Source of the DNA: an uncultured Bacilli bacterium
GTDB lineage: Bacteria > Bacillota_I > Bacilli_A > RF39 > UBA660
Assembly: GCA_934086315.1 (NCBI GenBank)
Contig: CAKOHZ010000001.1
Coordinates: forward strand, 496,001 to 560,000
Length of the DNA: 64,000 nucleotides
Direction of reading: 5' to 3'
The notes below the pieces were generated by a model. That model did no database searches and was not told the origin of the DNA. It saw only the letters and a list, made by a program, of their open reading frames with translations. Below, one piece after another: positions 42,498-49,727 of the stretch. Each line of letters begins with the position of its first letter. Within the stretch, counting starts at the first letter, position 1. Made by a program: the position numbers and the translations under genes.

Positions 42498-43116
42498 AAT
42501 TGAAACAATATATTCATTCATAGATTTAGATGATAGAGTAGTAGATGTAGGGTGTGATCAAGCAAAACTAGGAATACTACTAGCAAAAAGAAATCAAAAA
42601 TCTATCGCAAGTGATATAAGTAAAAAAGTAATAGAAAAAGCTTCACTTGATATAAGAAAATTAGGTTTAGATAACTTAATAGATTTAAGAATATCTAATG
42701 GTCTTTCAAACATAAAAGAGGGTGAAGCAGATACACTAGTCTTATCAGGAATGGGAACTCATAAAATATTAGAAATATTAAATAATACCAATCTTAGATT
42801 TAAAAAGATAATAACTATTTCTAATAACTATCACGATATATTGAGAAATAAAATGAATGAATTAAACTATAAAGTAGAAATAGAACAAATAATTCTAGAA
42901 AATAATAAATATTATAATTTAATACTATTTACTGAAGGAACAAAAAAATATTCTAAAAAAGAACTAACTTTAGGACTTAATCACAAAGATAATAATTTAT
43001 ATAAAGAATATCTTAATTACTTATTAAATAAATATAAAAAAATAAAAGAAAGTTCTAAAGATAAAAATACTAAAATAGATGAAATTATATCTCTAATAGA
43101 AGGTACTATTAAATAG
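42490..43116 (+). CDS. trmK: tRNA (adenine-22-N1)-methyltransferase TrmK
   Basis: 208 residues, TTG start overlapping sigA. The Rossmann SAM site reads VVDVGCDQAKLGILLA, then SDISKKVIEKASLD, and the TrmK-specific LSGMGTHKILEIL (family: GMGG). In Bacillus the orthologue (YqfN) also follows sigA. It methylates A22 of some tRNAs. No ribosome binding site is visible, so initiation likely depends on coupling to sigA. Confidence 0.87.
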   Translation: MNRIETIYSFIDLDDRVVDVGCDQAKLGILLAKRNQKSIASDISKKVIEKASLDIRKLGLDNLIDLRISNGLSNIKEGEADTLVLSGMGTHKILEILNNTNLRFKKIITISNNYHDILRNKMNELNYKVEIEQIILENNKYYNLILFTEGTKKYSKKELTLGLNHKDNNLYKEYLNYLLNKYKKIKESSKDKNTKIDEIISLIEGTIK

Positions 43117-43125
43117 TACTTTTTA
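43103..43125 (+). terminator. Terminator of dnaG-sigA-trmK
   Basis: GTACTAT, TAA loop, ATAGTAC, T run; overlaps the trmK stop. Confidence 0.88.
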
Positions 43126-43170
43126 TTTTATGTGTAATATGCTAAAATTTATAATTGGAAGGTGATAAAA

Positions 43171-43842
43171 ATGAGAAAGTATTTAAAATATGTATTATGT
43201 TTATGCTTATTATTTATGCTTTGTGGATGTAGTGAGGAGGAAGTAAAAATGAATTATACCACTGAAGAAGTAAATGGAAAAACAGTTTTCAATATTGAAG
43301 ACAAAAAATATATAGAAAGTGAAGAAGAAACAAATTTTGTTAAGATTGATACTGATGGTTATGGAATAATGATAGCTGAACTTTATCCTGATGTAGCTCC
43401 TATAACAGTAGAAAACTTCAAAAGTTTAGTAAAAGATAAATTTTATGATGGCATTATCTTCCATAGAGTTATTAAAGACTTTATGATTCAAACTGGTGAT
43501 CCTACTGGTACAGGTATGGGTGGAAGTGAAAAAGAAATCAAAGGTGAATTTAAAAATAACGGAATAGAAAATAATTTATCTCATACAAGAGGAGTTCTTT
43601 CAATGGCAAGACGTGGAGGAAATCCTGATACTGAAGAAACAATGAATTCAGCATCTAGTCAATTCTTTATAGTTCATCAAGATTCAGATTTCTTAGATGG
43701 AAACTATGCATCATTTGGAAAACTACTAAATGGTTATGATGTTCTTGATAAAATAGCTACTACTGAAACTAATAGTAGTGATAAACCACTTAAAGATATC
43801 AAAATGAACACTATAAGATTTGTTACTTTATATGAGGAATAA
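43171..43842 (+). CDS. Cyclophilin-type peptidyl-prolyl isomerase lipoprotein
   Basis: 223 residues. Signal peptide ends in lipobox-like LCGC near residue 20, so the protein is lipid-anchored outside the membrane. The cyclophilin core has FHRVIKDFMIQTGDPTGTGMGG, GVLSMARRG, SQFFIVHQDSDFLDGNYASFGKL. The Arg and Gln active-site residues are present. It probably helps fold exported proteins. GTG 43162 also opens the frame, but GGAAGGTG is well placed for ATG 43171. folD begins 2 bp after its stop. Confidence 0.92.
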   Translation: MRKYLKYVLCLCLLFMLCGCSEEEVKMNYTTEEVNGKTVFNIEDKKYIESEEETNFVKIDTDGYGIMIAELYPDVAPITVENFKSLVKDKFYDGIIFHRVIKDFMIQTGDPTGTGMGGSEKEIKGEFKNNGIENNLSHTRGVLSMARRGGNPDTEETMNSASSQFFIVHQDSDFLDGNYASFGKLLNGYDVLDKIATTETNSSDKPLKDIKMNTIRFVTLYEE

Positions 43843-43844
43843 AA

Positions 43845-44702
43845 ATGATATTATTAGATGGAAAAAGTTTAAGTGCTAAGATAAAAGATGAATTAAAAGG
43901 AAATATTAATTCTTACGTTCAAACACCAATATTAGCTGTTATAACTATAGGTGATGATGCAGCTAGTGAAGTATACGTAAAAAATAAAAGAAAAGCATGT
44001 GAGTATGTAGGAATGAGCTTCTTACACTTAGATTATGCAAGCTGTGTAAAAGAAGAAGTTGTTATTAAAAAAATAAAACAACTAAATAAAGATAAAAGTA
44101 TAAATGGTATTATAGTACAATTACCTATACCAAAAAACTTTAATGTTTCAAAAATCATTAACACAATAGATCCATCAAAAGATGTAGATGGACTTACAAA
44201 TACTCAAGCAGGAAAACTAATTCAAAATGAAAAATGCTTAATTCCATGCACACCTAAAGGTATTATGGAAATATTTAAAGAATATAAAATCGATTTAGAA
44301 GGAAAACATGTAGTAATAGTAGGTAGAAGTAATTTAGTAGGTAAACCACTAATGCTAGAATGCTTAAATAAAAATGCAACTGTAACTATGTGTCATAGTA
44401 AAACAATAAACTTAAAAAGTTATACTAAAAATGCAGACATTCTCGTAGTCGCAGTAGGTAAAAAATATTTAATAGACAAAACTATGGTAAAAAAAGGTTC
44501 TGTCATTATTGATGTTGGTATTAATAGAATAGATGGAAAACTTTATGGAGATGTTAATCCTAATGTAGAAGAAGTTTGTGGATACTTAACACCAGTACCA
44601 GGAGGAGTAGGACCAATGACAGTATCAATGCTTCTTAAAAATACATTTGCAGCCTATAAAAATCAAAATGGAATAGTTGATATGTTTGATTTAAACCTAT
44701 AA
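43845..44702 (+). CDS. folD: Methylenetetrahydrofolate dehydrogenase/cyclohydrolase
   Basis: 285 residues. Catalytic lysine in YVKNKRKACEYVG, LPIPKNFN, DVDGLT, the Rossmann motif VVIVGRSNLVGKP, and the terminal TPVPGGVGPMTVSMLL are all present. It supplies 10-formyl- and 5,10-methylene-THF for purine, thymidylate and formyl-Met synthesis. GAGGAATAAAA precedes the start. Confidence 0.96.
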   Translation: MILLDGKSLSAKIKDELKGNINSYVQTPILAVITIGDDAASEVYVKNKRKACEYVGMSFLHLDYASCVKEEVVIKKIKQLNKDKSINGIIVQLPIPKNFNVSKIINTIDPSKDVDGLTNTQAGKLIQNEKCLIPCTPKGIMEIFKEYKIDLEGKHVVIVGRSNLVGKPLMLECLNKNATVTMCHSKTINLKSYTKNADILVVAVGKKYLIDKTMVKKGSVIIDVGINRIDGKLYGDVNPNVEEVCGYLTPVPGGVGPMTVSMLLKNTFAAYKNQNGIVDMFDLNL

Positions 44703-44703
44703 A

Positions 44704-44734
44704 AAAAGACTTAAGATTTCTCTTAAGTCTTTTA
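44704..44734. terminator. Bidirectional terminator between folD and rpsD
   Basis: AAAAGACTTAAGA, TTTC loop, TCTTAAGTCTTTT: 13-bp perfect stem with A run on one side and T run on the other, between converging genes. Confidence 0.93.
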
Positions 44735-44739
44735 GTTTA

Positions 44740-45339
44740 CTATCTATTATAGAATTCAACGATTAATGCATCATTAACTTCAGAATTTAATTCTTCACGT
44801 TCTGGATATCTTACATAAGTACCACATTTCTTAGTTTTATCAACTGATACATAAGCAGGAATATTAATATCCATATTAACACATTCATTAATTACTGGAT
44901 GATCAAGTGAATTTTCTTTAACAGAAATAACACTACCAACTTTAACTCTGAATGATGGAATATCAACTTTCTTACCATCAACTAAGATATGTCCGTGATT
45001 AACGATTTGTCTTGCAGCTCTTCTAGTTTTAGCAAATCCCATTCTATATACTAAGTTATCTAATCTACTTTCTAAAAGTATTAATAAGTTAGTACCATGA
45101 ATTCCTTGCATCTTACCAGCAGCATCAAATGTTTTTCTGAATTGTTTTTCAGATAGTCCATACATAAATCTAACTTTTTGTTTTTCTTGTAATTGAACAC
45201 CATATTCACTAAGTTTCTTTCTACTAGTTCCATGAATTCCAGGAGCAGTAGGTTTCTTTCTTAATTCTTTACCAGTTTCAAGTGTTGAAAAACCATATCT
45301 TCTAGATTTTTTAAATGCAGGTCCGATATATCTTGACAT
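44740..45339 (-). CDS. rpsD: 30S ribosomal protein S4
   Basis: 199 residues. MSRYIGPAFKKSRRYGFSTLETGKEL, then RQKVRFMYGLSEKQFRKTF-like stretches and the S4 RNA-binding domain (RLDNLVYRMGFAKTRRAARQIVNHGHILVDGKKV, quoted in parts). S4 is a primary 16S rRNA binder and translational regulator. It stands alone on the minus strand, as in Bacillus, behind a structured leader. AGAAGGAGG precedes the ATG. Confidence 0.97.
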   Translation of the reverse strand: MSRYIGPAFKKSRRYGFSTLETGKELRKKPTAPGIHGTSRKKLSEYGVQLQEKQKVRFMYGLSEKQFRKTFDAAGKMQGIHGTNLLILLESRLDNLVYRMGFAKTRRAARQIVNHGHILVDGKKVDIPSFRVKVGSVISVKENSLDHPVINECVNMDINIPAYVSVDKTKKCGTYVRYPEREELNSEVNDALIVEFYNR

Positions 45340-45491
45340 AGTATTTTGTTCCTCCTTCTACAAATATTTGTATTAAAGGCCACCATATAAATCATAGGGA
45401 GTTTCTTAATTACTTTCGCTTTGGCAGAAGTTACTTATATTTTTTCAAAGAAACACATTACAATTTATTTAGGCACTGCCAAATAAATACT
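45340..45491 (-). promoter_or_regulatory. Structured rpsD leader, probable S4 autoregulatory RNA
   Basis: The ~150-base leader starts with a hairpin (plus-strand 45463-45488): ATTTATTT-GGC pairs with GCC-T-AAATAAAT around a 3-base loop. Part of it (plus CTGCCAAA, 45476-45483) can instead pair with plus TTTGGCAG at 45420-45427, an exclusive 8-bp alternative. A palindrome ACAAATATTTGT (45360-45371) lies next to the ribosome binding site. Bacillus S4 represses rpsD via its leader; that this RNA does so is inferred. Confidence 0.55.
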
Positions 45492-45497
45492 TAGTAA

Positions 45498-45526
45498 ATT
45501 ATATAATATTTTTTTCTAAAAATCAA
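45498..45526 (-). promoter_or_regulatory. Sigma-A promoter of rpsD
   Basis: On the minus strand TTGATT (45526-45521), 17-bp spacer, TATAAT (45503-45498). Confidence 0.8.
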
Positions 45527-45554
45527 CAAATTATTAGTATATTTCCCATAAATA

Positions 45555-45563
45555 TGCTATAAT
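45555..45563 (+). promoter_or_regulatory. Extended -10 promoter of the thioredoxin-like gene and murB
   Basis: TGC followed by TATAAT (45558-45563). No -35 match. Confidence 0.5.
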
Positions 45564-45584
45564 TTTAGTACGGAGAGTGATAAA

Positions 45585-46115
45585 ATGGCAAAAAATAATA
45601 TGGGAATTAAGTATAAAAGACCAAAAAGAGAAAGAAATAAAGTAGATTATACTATGACAGAAAATGATGGTTTTAAGAAATTCTTTATCACATTGGCATC
45701 TGTTTTAGTATTTATAGGAGTTCTATATCTAGGAGTTTTAGGTTTAGAAAAATTAGGCGTATTTGAAGAAGGATACACAAAACCAAGCAAAGGTGCTACT
45801 GAAATAAGTGATGAATACATTATGATCGGGACAGTATTCAATAGACCCGAAAAAGAATATTTAGTTCTATTTGATGACTATTCTAAAAATTTAAATCCTT
45901 ATATCAATACTTTAGCTGAAAATAATAAATTACGAGTATACAAAGTTGATATGAGTAAATCAGAAAATATTAAATATAGTAGTGAAGATGAAAATAAGAA
46001 TCCAAAAAATGATAATGATTTAAAAATTAATGGTTTAACATTAATTAAAATATCTAATGGAAAGGTTTCTGAATACATCACTGGTGAAGACAAGATAGAA
46101 GAATACTTAAAATAA
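45585..46115 (+). CDS. Membrane-anchored thioredoxin-like protein lacking CxxC
   Basis: 176 residues. A basic cytoplasmic N-terminus (KRPKRERNK) is followed by one transmembrane helix (about 33-52) and an extracytoplasmic domain. EYLVLFDDYSKN, then NKLRVYKVDMSKSE, LKINGLTLIKISNGKVSEYITGEDKIEEYL follow the strand-helix pattern of thioredoxin folds, including the cis-Pro region replaced by GLTLIKI, but there are no cysteines, so it cannot act as a disulfide reductase. A scaffold or binding role is likelier. The stop shares one base with the murB start. Confidence 0.55.
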   Translation: MAKNNMGIKYKRPKRERNKVDYTMTENDGFKKFFITLASVLVFIGVLYLGVLGLEKLGVFEEGYTKPSKGATEISDEYIMIGTVFNRPEKEYLVLFDDYSKNLNPYINTLAENNKLRVYKVDMSKSENIKYSSEDENKNPKNDNDLKINGLTLIKISNGKVSEYITGEDKIEEYLK

Positions 46116-46993
46116 TGAAAGAAGAACTAGCAAAAGTTTGTAAAATTATAGAAAATGAAAATCTAAAAAATTGTAATACCTATAAATTAGAATGCACATG
46201 TTCATATATTGTTTTTCCAAGTACATTAGAAGAATTAAAGAAAATAATAAATATATTAAAAGAATATAAAAGTAAATGGTTTATATTAGGTAATGGCTCA
46301 AATATAATTTTACCAAGTTATTATGATGGAGTAGTTATAAAACTAAGTAACTTTAATAAATGTGAAATTAATGAAAATAATATATATGTAGAGAGTGGAT
46401 ATATGTTAAATAAACTTGCTCAAGAGCTTTCTAATAAAGGATATACTGGTATAGAGTGGGCAACAGGTATTCCAGGAACAATAGGCGGATCAATTTGTGG
46501 TAATGCGGGAGCATACAAATCATCAATGAGTGATATTATAACAGATGTAACACTTCTTGATAATGATAACGTTATTACACTTAATAATCAAGATTTAAAA
46601 TTTGGTTATAGAACATCTATTCTTAAAAATAAAAAAGATTTAATAGTTCTTTCATGCAATATAAATCTAAAAAAAGGAAATATAGATGAAATTAAAAAAA
46701 CTATAGAAGAAAGAACCTTAAAAAGAATTGAAACTCAACCGCTTGAATATCCATCTTGTGGAAGCGTATTTAGAAATCCAGAAGGTATGTCATCAGGAAA
46801 ATTAATAGATGATCTAGGACTAAAAGGATACATGATAGGTGGAGCAAAAATAAGTGAAAAACACGCAAACTTCATAATCAATTATAATAATGCAACCAGT
46901 GAAGACATAATTAAACTAATTAACTTAATTAAAAGCGAAATAAAAAAGAACTACGATATAGACTTAGTTCTAGAACAAGAAATAATAAAATAA
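46115..46993 (+). CDS. murB: UDP-N-acetylenolpyruvoylglucosamine reductase
   Basis: 292 residues, short (type II) MurB. FAD-binding stretches NTYKLECTCSYIVFPST and ILGNGSNIILPS, then GIPGTIGGSICGNAGAYKSS, FGYRTSIL, the catalytic Ser in PSCGSVFRNP, and KISEKHANFIIN. It makes UDP-MurNAc, the second step of peptidoglycan synthesis. Translation is coupled to the preceding gene. Confidence 0.96.
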   Translation: MKEELAKVCKIIENENLKNCNTYKLECTCSYIVFPSTLEELKKIINILKEYKSKWFILGNGSNIILPSYYDGVVIKLSNFNKCEINENNIYVESGYMLNKLAQELSNKGYTGIEWATGIPGTIGGSICGNAGAYKSSMSDIITDVTLLDNDNVITLNNQDLKFGYRTSILKNKKDLIVLSCNINLKKGNIDEIKKTIEERTLKRIETQPLEYPSCGSVFRNPEGMSSGKLIDDLGLKGYMIGGAKISEKHANFIINYNNATSEDIIKLINLIKSEIKKNYDIDLVLEQEIIK

Positions 46994-47017
46994 AAGTGAC
47001 TCATCAAAGTCACTTTT
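46992..47017. terminator. Bidirectional terminator between murB and rpmB
   Basis: AAAAGTGACT, CATCAA loop, AGTCACTTTT, flanked by A and T runs, between converging genes. Confidence 0.9.
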
Positions 47018-47026
47018 AATTTTAAA

Positions 47027-47194
47027 TTAATTACTTTTTTTTGTTGATTTAATTTCTTTAGTTGACATTCTAACTTTTTTTCCATCAACTACAACTGTTT
47101 GTAAATTAACTTTTTGAGTTTTTTTAGTTGCCTTTAATGAAAAAGGTCTATTTTGTGAACTCATATTTTTTCTATTTGATATATTCTTTGCCAT
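47027..47194 (-). CDS. rpmB: 50S ribosomal protein L28
   Basis: 55 residues on the minus strand. MAKN..., QNRPFSLKATKKTQKVNLQ and VVVDGKKVRMSTKEIKS follow the L28 pattern (NxxSHAxxxTKRxxxPNLQ, then V-DGK-x-R-V-xxxxLK). AGAGGAGG lies 12 bases before the ATG. The protein is short, ending soon after the second strand, as in other Gram-positive L28. The N-terminal CxxTG of zinc-containing forms is absent. Confidence 0.88.
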   Translation of the reverse strand: MAKNISNRKNMSSQNRPFSLKATKKTQKVNLQTVVVDGKKVRMSTKEIKSTKKSN

Positions 47195-47263
47195 TTTTTA
47201 CTTGCCTCCTCTTTTTAAGCCAAATATAATTTAACATACTTTTTCATTTAAGTAAAGTAAAAA

Positions 47264-47292
47264 TTGACTTTTTGCCCTCTTTTTAGTAGAAT
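47264..47292 (+). promoter_or_regulatory. Sigma-A promoter of the gene at 47316
   Basis: TTGACT (47264-47269), 17-bp spacer, TAGAAT (47287-47292). Confidence 0.75.
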
Positions 47293-47315
47293 AAGCATTA
47301 AAGTTGGGGGTAAGT

Positions 47316-48170
47316 ATGGAAAAAAAAGAAACAAAAAGATACGCATTAGTAGAATATTTAGGTACTGTTAAGAGAGAATATAGTACAAAAGAAGAATATC
47401 AAGAATTACTAAAAACAATAGAAAGATATAACAATAGAAAGACTCACAAGAATTTTTATGGAAATATAACCACAGAACTAAAAAATGGAAAAATATCAGT
47501 GACTGTTCATATATATCATAGGCTTACTGAAAAAATGGGAATAAGTGATATAGATCATTTCACAGAAGGATTTGAAGAAGCAGAACTTATTGAGTATTTT
47601 AAAAATATAACAGCCTCTAAATCAGTTGAACCAGATATAAATATATGTTATTTTGAGAACAAAGATGCAAAAGATGAAAGAATAGGAGAAGAACATTTCG
47701 AAAGAAGAATTAAATATTTACCAATTTTATATAAAGGAGACTTACCATTCTTAGATAAAACTTATATAAAAAAATGCTTAATTTCTCATGCGAAAAATAA
47801 TGACTACGGATTCTTTAAAGATTTAGCAAATGAGTTTGCTCCATATAAAGTAGTATCAGAAAATATAGAAGAACTTTTTAGTGTAATACAAAAATGCCAA
47901 TTTGAAGGTTGTTATCAAATGGAAATGGCAAATGCAGCTTATAGGTTATATAATAATTTAATTATCGAAAGAGATAGTGAAGGAAGAATAATAAGACTTA
48001 AAAATGGAGAATACCAAATAAGTAGAAGAAGACAAAGAGACTATGGATTCTTTATTAGAGACTATAATATGTTTGATTCAAGAAGAAAAATTCCAACAAG
48101 ATATAATAAACGTATAAAACCAGAAGAAAACATAAAATTAAAAAAATCACAAAAACCAGTAGAAGAGTAA
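47316..48170 (+). CDS. Hypothetical cytoplasmic protein upstream of spoIIGA
   Basis: 284 residues, no signal peptide or membrane span. It is charged, rich in Tyr, Lys and Glu, with two loose cysteine-containing stretches (KKCLIS and QKCQFEGC) and a strongly basic C-terminus (YQISRRRQRDY, RRKIPTRYNKRIKPEE). I do not recognise a family. GGGGG lies just upstream of ATG 47316; an earlier TTG in frame at 47304 overlaps it. It has its own promoter and terminator. Confidence 0.75.
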   Translation: MEKKETKRYALVEYLGTVKREYSTKEEYQELLKTIERYNNRKTHKNFYGNITTELKNGKISVTVHIYHRLTEKMGISDIDHFTEGFEEAELIEYFKNITASKSVEPDINICYFENKDAKDERIGEEHFERRIKYLPILYKGDLPFLDKTYIKKCLISHAKNNDYGFFKDLANEFAPYKVVSENIEELFSVIQKCQFEGCYQMEMANAAYRLYNNLIIERDSEGRIIRLKNGEYQISRRRQRDYGFFIRDYNMFDSRRKIPTRYNKRIKPEENIKLKKSQKPVEE

Positions 48171-48200
48171 TAATTCGACAAAATTTGCTCTTCTTTTTTT
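48161..48200 (+). terminator. Terminator before spoIIGA
   Basis: AGAAGAG pairs with CTCTTCT, with AATT/AATT inner pairing, then a seven-T run. It spans the stop codon of the upstream gene and contains the 0A-like box at 48174. Confidence 0.75.
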
Positions 48201-48207
48201 ATATACT
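48174..48207 (+). promoter_or_regulatory. spoIIG-type promoter with 0A-box-like site
   Basis: TTCGACAA (48174-48181) is the exact reverse complement of the Spo0A box core TTGTCGAA. TATACT lies at 48202-48207. If TTCGAC serves as -35, the spacer is 22 bp, the odd spacing known for the Spo0A-activated Bacillus spoIIG promoter. spoIIGA starts at 48223. Confidence 0.5.
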
Positions 48208-48222
48208 AATTTTGGTGATGAA

Positions 48223-48945
48223 ATGATATATATAGACGAATTAATAATATTAAATTTTATAATTGACTTTTTAATACTAAAAACAACATCAAAAATATTA
48301 AAATTAAATACAACTAGATTAAAAATAATACTATCTAGTTTGTTTGGAGAAATATCTTTACTGTATTTATTTATTAACTTAAATAATATAGAATTAACTA
48401 TTTTTAAATTATTAATTGGTATCATTATGAACTTAATAGCTTTTGGATTTAATGATATTAAAGAATTTGTAAAAAATTTAATTTATTTTTATATGTTCTC
48501 ATTCTTTTTAGGAGGTACTCTATATTATTTAAAAATAGAATCACTAGTAAAATATCAATATTATTTGATACTTATACCACTTATTATGAATATATTAAAA
48601 TATTTTACATATAATCTAAAGAATATAATAAGTTTAAGACACAAAGTAACTATATATTTAAAAAATGGTAAGATTTTATATTTAAATGGATATATGGATA
48701 CTGGAAACACATTAAAAGATCCTTATAGTAATAAAAATGTAATAATAATTAACAAAGAAATAAATGAAAATTATTTTTTAGTACCATTTAAAACCATAGA
48801 TAATTCATCCTTCATTAAATGCTTTAAACCTAAGAAAGTATATATAGATGGATTAGGTGAAAGAAATGATATAGTTGTAGGTATTTCAAATAAAAAATTT
48901 AAAGGTTTTAATTGCCTATTAAATTATAATCTTATGGAGGAATAA
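48223..48945 (+). CDS. spoIIGA: Sporulation sigma-E factor-processing peptidase SpoIIGA
   Basis: 240 residues. The N-terminal half (about 1-135) is hydrophobic with about five spans, beginning MIYIDELIILNFIIDF as in the family. The C-terminal half is the cytoplasmic aspartic protease with GYMDTGNTLKDP, catalytic Asp159, and PFKTIDNSS further on. It cleaves pro-sigma-E in the mother cell once sigma-F is active. The sigE start follows its stop directly. Confidence 0.92.
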   Translation: MIYIDELIILNFIIDFLILKTTSKILKLNTTRLKIILSSLFGEISLLYLFINLNNIELTIFKLLIGIIMNLIAFGFNDIKEFVKNLIYFYMFSFFLGGTLYYLKIESLVKYQYYLILIPLIMNILKYFTYNLKNIISLRHKVTIYLKNGKILYLNGYMDTGNTLKDPYSNKNVIIINKEINENYFLVPFKTIDNSSFIKCFKPKKVYIDGLGERNDIVVGISNKKFKGFNCLLNYNLMEE

Positions 48946-49626
48946 ATGTTAGAAAAAATATTAAATAAGTTTTTTAGGAAAGAAGAAGTCTTTTTTGTTG
49001 GAAGTACCGATATTCTTCCACCGCCATTAAAAAAGGATATTGAAGAAGATTTGGTAAGAAAAAGTAATATGGGGGATTTAGAAGCTAGAAATAAACTTAT
49101 AGAACATAATTTAAGGTTAGTTGTATTTCTTGCAAAGAAATATGATAATACAATATACGATTTAGAAGATTTAGTATCAATAGGGACAATCGGATTAATA
49201 AAGGGAATCAAAACTTATAAATTAGATAAAAACATAAAGTTAGCTACTTATGCATCAAGATGTATTGATAATGAGATATTGATGTTTCTGAGAAAAAATA
49301 AAAAAAGAATGAGTGAAGTAAGTTTTGAGGACTCAGTTAATTTAGATAGTGAAGGAAATGAATTACACATAGAAGATATTTTTGGTACTGAAGAAGATTT
49401 AGTAGAAAAGTCAATCGAATGTAAAGATGACAAATTACTATTAGCAAGTGAAGTTAAAAAGTTAGATGAAAGAGATAAAGAAATAATAGAATTAAGATAT
49501 GGACTTTCAGGAAAAAAAGAGTTGACGCAAAAAGAATTAGCAGAAAAATTAAATATTAGCCAATCTTACATTTCAAGAATAGAAAAAAAGGTAATTAAAA
49601 AATTAAAAGCCATAATGAAAATATAG
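48946..49626 (+). CDS. sigE: RNA polymerase sporulation sigma factor SigE
   Basis: 226 residues. It closely follows Bacillus sigma-E: VFFVGSTDILPPPL around the processing site, NLRLVVFLAKKYDNTIYDLEDLVSIGTIGLIKGI, KLATYASRCIDNEILMFLRKNKK, and SQSYISRIEKKVIKKL. The pro-sequence ahead of the predicted cut is about 16 residues, shorter than the 27 of Bacillus. It directs early mother-cell genes. TGGAGG lies in the end of spoIIGA. Confidence 0.95.
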   Translation: MLEKILNKFFRKEEVFFVGSTDILPPPLKKDIEEDLVRKSNMGDLEARNKLIEHNLRLVVFLAKKYDNTIYDLEDLVSIGTIGLIKGIKTYKLDKNIKLATYASRCIDNEILMFLRKNKKRMSEVSFEDSVNLDSEGNELHIEDIFGTEEDLVEKSIECKDDKLLLASEVKKLDERDKEIIELRYGLSGKKELTQKELAEKLNISQSYISRIEKKVIKKLKAIMKI

Positions 49627-49727
49627 AGATAAACTTTATATTTTTTTTAATTTTAACTTGTTTTTAAATATAGAGATGTGCTAAAATATCTATAGTATAT
49701 GACATAAAAGGAATTGGAGGAATAGAA

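Noticed and set aside
49684..49710. Sigma-E-like promoter before the large envelope protein gene
   Set aside because: CATAAAAG is a poor -10 match and would start transcription inside the ribosome binding site; TTGTTT-N18-TAAAAT with TGC at 49658-49687 is a better but still weak sigma-A candidate.
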